A stretch of DNA of 64,000 nucleotides from Idiomarina tyrosinivorans (GTDB taxonomy: Bacteria; Pseudomonadota; Gammaproteobacteria; Enterobacterales; Alteromonadaceae). The notes below the pieces were generated by a model. The model searched no databases. It worked only from the letters and a program-made list of their open reading frames with translations, and was not told where the DNA came from. Location: the NCBI RefSeq assembly GCF_003987475.1, contig NZ_PIQH01000004.1, positions 124,001 through 188,000 of the forward strand. Direction: 5' to 3'. Each line of letters opens with the position of its first letter. Positions within the stretch are counted from its first letter, which is position 1. Position numbers and translations under genes: made by a program. Of this stretch, positions 62,584 through 64,000 are shown piece by piece.

Positions 62584-63612
62584 CTATTGTAGCCCCGCTA
62601 AGGCCTTTTCTAACGCGGTTGATAGCGGTGTCTGGTGTAAATAACCGAGTACGAACGGACGTAAACTCGGCATCATCACTAGATCACGAAATAGCGCGTT
62701 GAAAACGGCTTGAGGCTGCTCGCTGGCGCGCTCAATGAAAACGCTTAATAAGTCCTCGTTGCCCAAGGCTGGCCAATGGCGAGCCGCTATAACCGTTAGT
62801 TCATCGGCATTTGCGCTGGCCAATCGTTGTTGCAGAAGAGCGATCACACGCGGATGGTCGCTGACGCTTGCCAGGGCTCGTAATCCAGATAATTGTTGCA
62901 CCGGTAGCTGGGCCTGCTGAACAAAGTCACTGATAGCATTTTGCACTGCTGCAGGAATTCGTTGGTGCTCTAAGGCAACCAGTAGGGCTTCAGCGACTGA
63001 ATCAGCGTAAAACCCAAGGTTTTTGGCAATTGCTGCCGCTAGCGAGGGGTCATCAAAGACGCGCGCTGCAATATCGTGAAGTCCTTGCAGACCAACATCT
63101 TGCCAGTTCTCGAACGGTTGTTCGCCAGCAATATAGGATGCGGCATACTCAAAATGTATCGACGCCGGTTGTTGACGCTGGCGTTGGATTGTAGCGTGTA
63201 ATGCGGCACGCTTATCCTCACTTGGAGTAAACAGGTACGGATTATTTTTCAATTGCTGCTGCTGTTGTTCGCTGAGCTGGCCCGTTATTTCCTCACCCAA
63301 TGCCGTGATCACATACTGTAAATATTCGTCACGGGCTGCCAAATTCAGCAAACCGCGTTCATCGAGGGGAAACTGTAGAAACCACAAGAACGCTTGTTGA
63401 GGCTGCTGTTGATGCTGAAACAATACCGCTATCCGAGCATGCTGCTGAATCGGATAAGGGTAGGGTTGTTGCTGCCGTTCAATGGCGGCAAACGTTTGCT
63501 TATCAAGCGGTTGCACCCGACGACCCATATCAAACACCCAATAGTCGCTGTTTCCGGCTTGGAGACATTCACCGATAGTGGCAATTGATGCTGGGGCAGG
63601 CTGTGGGTTCAT
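62584..63612 (-). CDS. DUF3549 family protein
   Basis: 342 residues, glutamine-rich, no signal or membrane segment. Contains GNSDYWVFDMGRRVQPLDKQTFAAIE and IAVLFQHQQQPQQAFLWFLQFPLDERG, features of the DUF3549 family seen in marine gammaproteobacteria. Predicted helical with HEAT-like repeats in the C-terminal half (about 200-330). Function unknown. Convergent with the DUF962 gene and divergent from yqcC with a shared promoter region. Confidence 0.85.
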   Translation of the reverse strand: MNPQPAPASIATIGECLQAGNSDYWVFDMGRRVQPLDKQTFAAIERQQQPYPYPIQQHARIAVLFQHQQQPQQAFLWFLQFPLDERGLLNLAARDEYLQYVITALGEEITGQLSEQQQQQLKNNPYLFTPSEDKRAALHATIQRQRQQPASIHFEYAASYIAGEQPFENWQDVGLQGLHDIAARVFDDPSLAAAIAKNLGFYADSVAEALLVALEHQRIPAAVQNAISDFVQQAQLPVQQLSGLRALASVSDHPRVIALLQQRLASANADELTVIAARHWPALGNEDLLSVFIERASEQPQAVFNALFRDLVMMPSLRPFVLGYLHQTPLSTALEKALAGLQ

Positions 63613-63650
63613 CTTGAATTTTGCTCGTTTTTATTTAACTATGTCGCCAT

Positions 63651-63688
63651 TATACGGGTAGCAACGCCAATATTCGACCCGTAAAAGA
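63651..63688. promoter_or_regulatory. Divergent promoter region with inverted repeat between DUF3549 and yqcC
   Basis: On the minus strand a perfect TATAAT (63656-63651) can serve the DUF3549 gene. TACGGGT (63654-63660) pairs with ACCCGTA (63678-63684), 17 nt apart, nearly extendable to ten pairs. It overlaps the -10 box, so it may be an operator. Confidence 0.45.
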
Positions 63689-63704
63689 TGTTATGGAGTA
63701 TTCG

Positions 63705-64000
63705 ATGGATAAGTATCAACGGGCGGCCCGGCTTCTCGATAGAATTGAACGAGAGCTTAACTGCCTAGGTTTGTGGCAAGCTCATCAACCGCCAGCAGAA
63801 GCATTAGAAAGTGAGCAACCATTTGCCGTCGACACCTTGGAATTTCATCAGTGGTTGCAGTTCATCATGATTCCGCGAATGTGGGCATTGATAGATGGTC
63901 AGCATCCGCTGCCAGACAGCATTGCAGTTAGCCCGATGGCGGCTCACAGTTTTCGTAACGATATTGAACAACACGAACAGTTAGTGGCGTTGATCAGAGA
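63705..64000 (+). CDS. yqcC: YqcC family protein, N-terminal part (cut by window edge)
   Basis: Open at the right edge; 98 residues visible from the ATG at 63705 (TGGAG upstream). LLDRIERELNCLGLWQ, QPFAVDTLEFHQWLQFIMIPRMWALID and QHPLPDSIAVSPM match YqcC (DUF446) of E. coli (about 109 residues), so only about ten residues are missing. Function unknown; usually followed by the tRNA pseudouridine synthase truC. Confidence 0.85.
   Translation, partial: MDKYQRAARLLDRIERELNCLGLWQAHQPPAEALESEQPFAVDTLEFHQWLQFIMIPRMWALIDGQHPLPDSIAVSPMAAHSFRNDIEQHEQLVALIR

Noticed and set aside
1-64000. Mobile elements, prophage, CRISPR array, tRNA or rRNA genes
   Set aside because: No transposase, integrase, phage structural gene, spaced direct repeat array or tRNA cloverleaf was recognised.

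Overview
The window is a gene-dense stretch of a gammaproteobacterial chromosome with about 70 protein genes, very short intergenic gaps and many overlapping starts and stops. GC content looks close to 50% by eye. Gene families and neighbourhoods (smpB/ratA/rnfH, smrB/prmB/aroC/epmC, gcvA/ygdD/rlmM, queF/syd, DUF3549 beside yqcC, a liu leucine operon under a MerR-type LiuR, NAD-type isocitrate dehydrogenase) suggest a marine Alteromonadales-type bacterium, possibly Idiomarinaceae. That placement is inference. I see no rRNA, tRNA, CRISPR array, insertion sequence or phage gene, and no intergenic gap above about 190 bases.

Layout. 1-4.7 kb: 3' end of fadE, an S41 lipoprotein protease, nagZ, and divergent queC/queE. 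4.8-13.5 kb: a compact Tad (type IVb pilus or tight-adherence secretion) locus with pilin, pseudopilins, CpaB, secretin, TadA ATPase, TadB, TadC, a DUF192 protein, a TPR lipoprotein and two unrecognised proteins. It lacks a prepilin peptidase and TadZ. 13.5-24.6 kb: housekeeping genes (smpB, ratA, rnfH, sixA, smrB, prmB, aroC, epmC, a NAD-kinase-like protein, ferredoxin, purine permease with gpt, proS, trmO). 24.6-26.4 kb: a secreted toastrack-like protein, rcsF and an H-NS family gene. 26.5-48.1 kb: a catabolic block with ETF-QO, a GGDEF/EAL protein, the leucine/isovalerate operon liuRABCDE plus acetoacetyl-CoA synthetase, a divergent thiolase, and a valine degradation operon (mmsA, acyl-CoA dehydrogenase, 3-hydroxyisobutyryl-CoA hydrolase, mmsB, SDR) with a divergent AraC-family regulator. 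48.2-64 kb: gcvA, a hydrolase, ygdD, rlmM, NAD-IDH, an HDOD-like protein, ppnN, a diguanylate cyclase, an M61 peptidase, queF, syd, a DUF3192 lipoprotein, a GNAT protein, DUF962, DUF3549 and the start of yqcC.

The strongest unexpected signal is a pair of near-perfect sigma-54 promoters, at 24670-24685 and 61148-61163. Each has an upstream 18-mer resembling the E. coli PspF enhancer (as I remember it), and the two 18-mers begin exactly 88 bp before the promoter GG. They drive a secreted DUF4097/toastrack-like protein and a DUF3192 lipoprotein. The window may therefore hold two satellite members of a phage-shock-type envelope-stress regulon whose core is elsewhere in the genome. A second recurring pattern is an inverted repeat whose left arm overlaps a promoter -10 box and whose right arm reaches the ribosome binding site or start codon. 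This is clearest before the Tad pilin and before the gene at 48201. It would block translation of read-through transcripts while leaving locally initiated ones free. Other signals are a perfect LiuR-type palindrome, an ACGT-rich palindrome before hns, and an apparently leaderless smpB.
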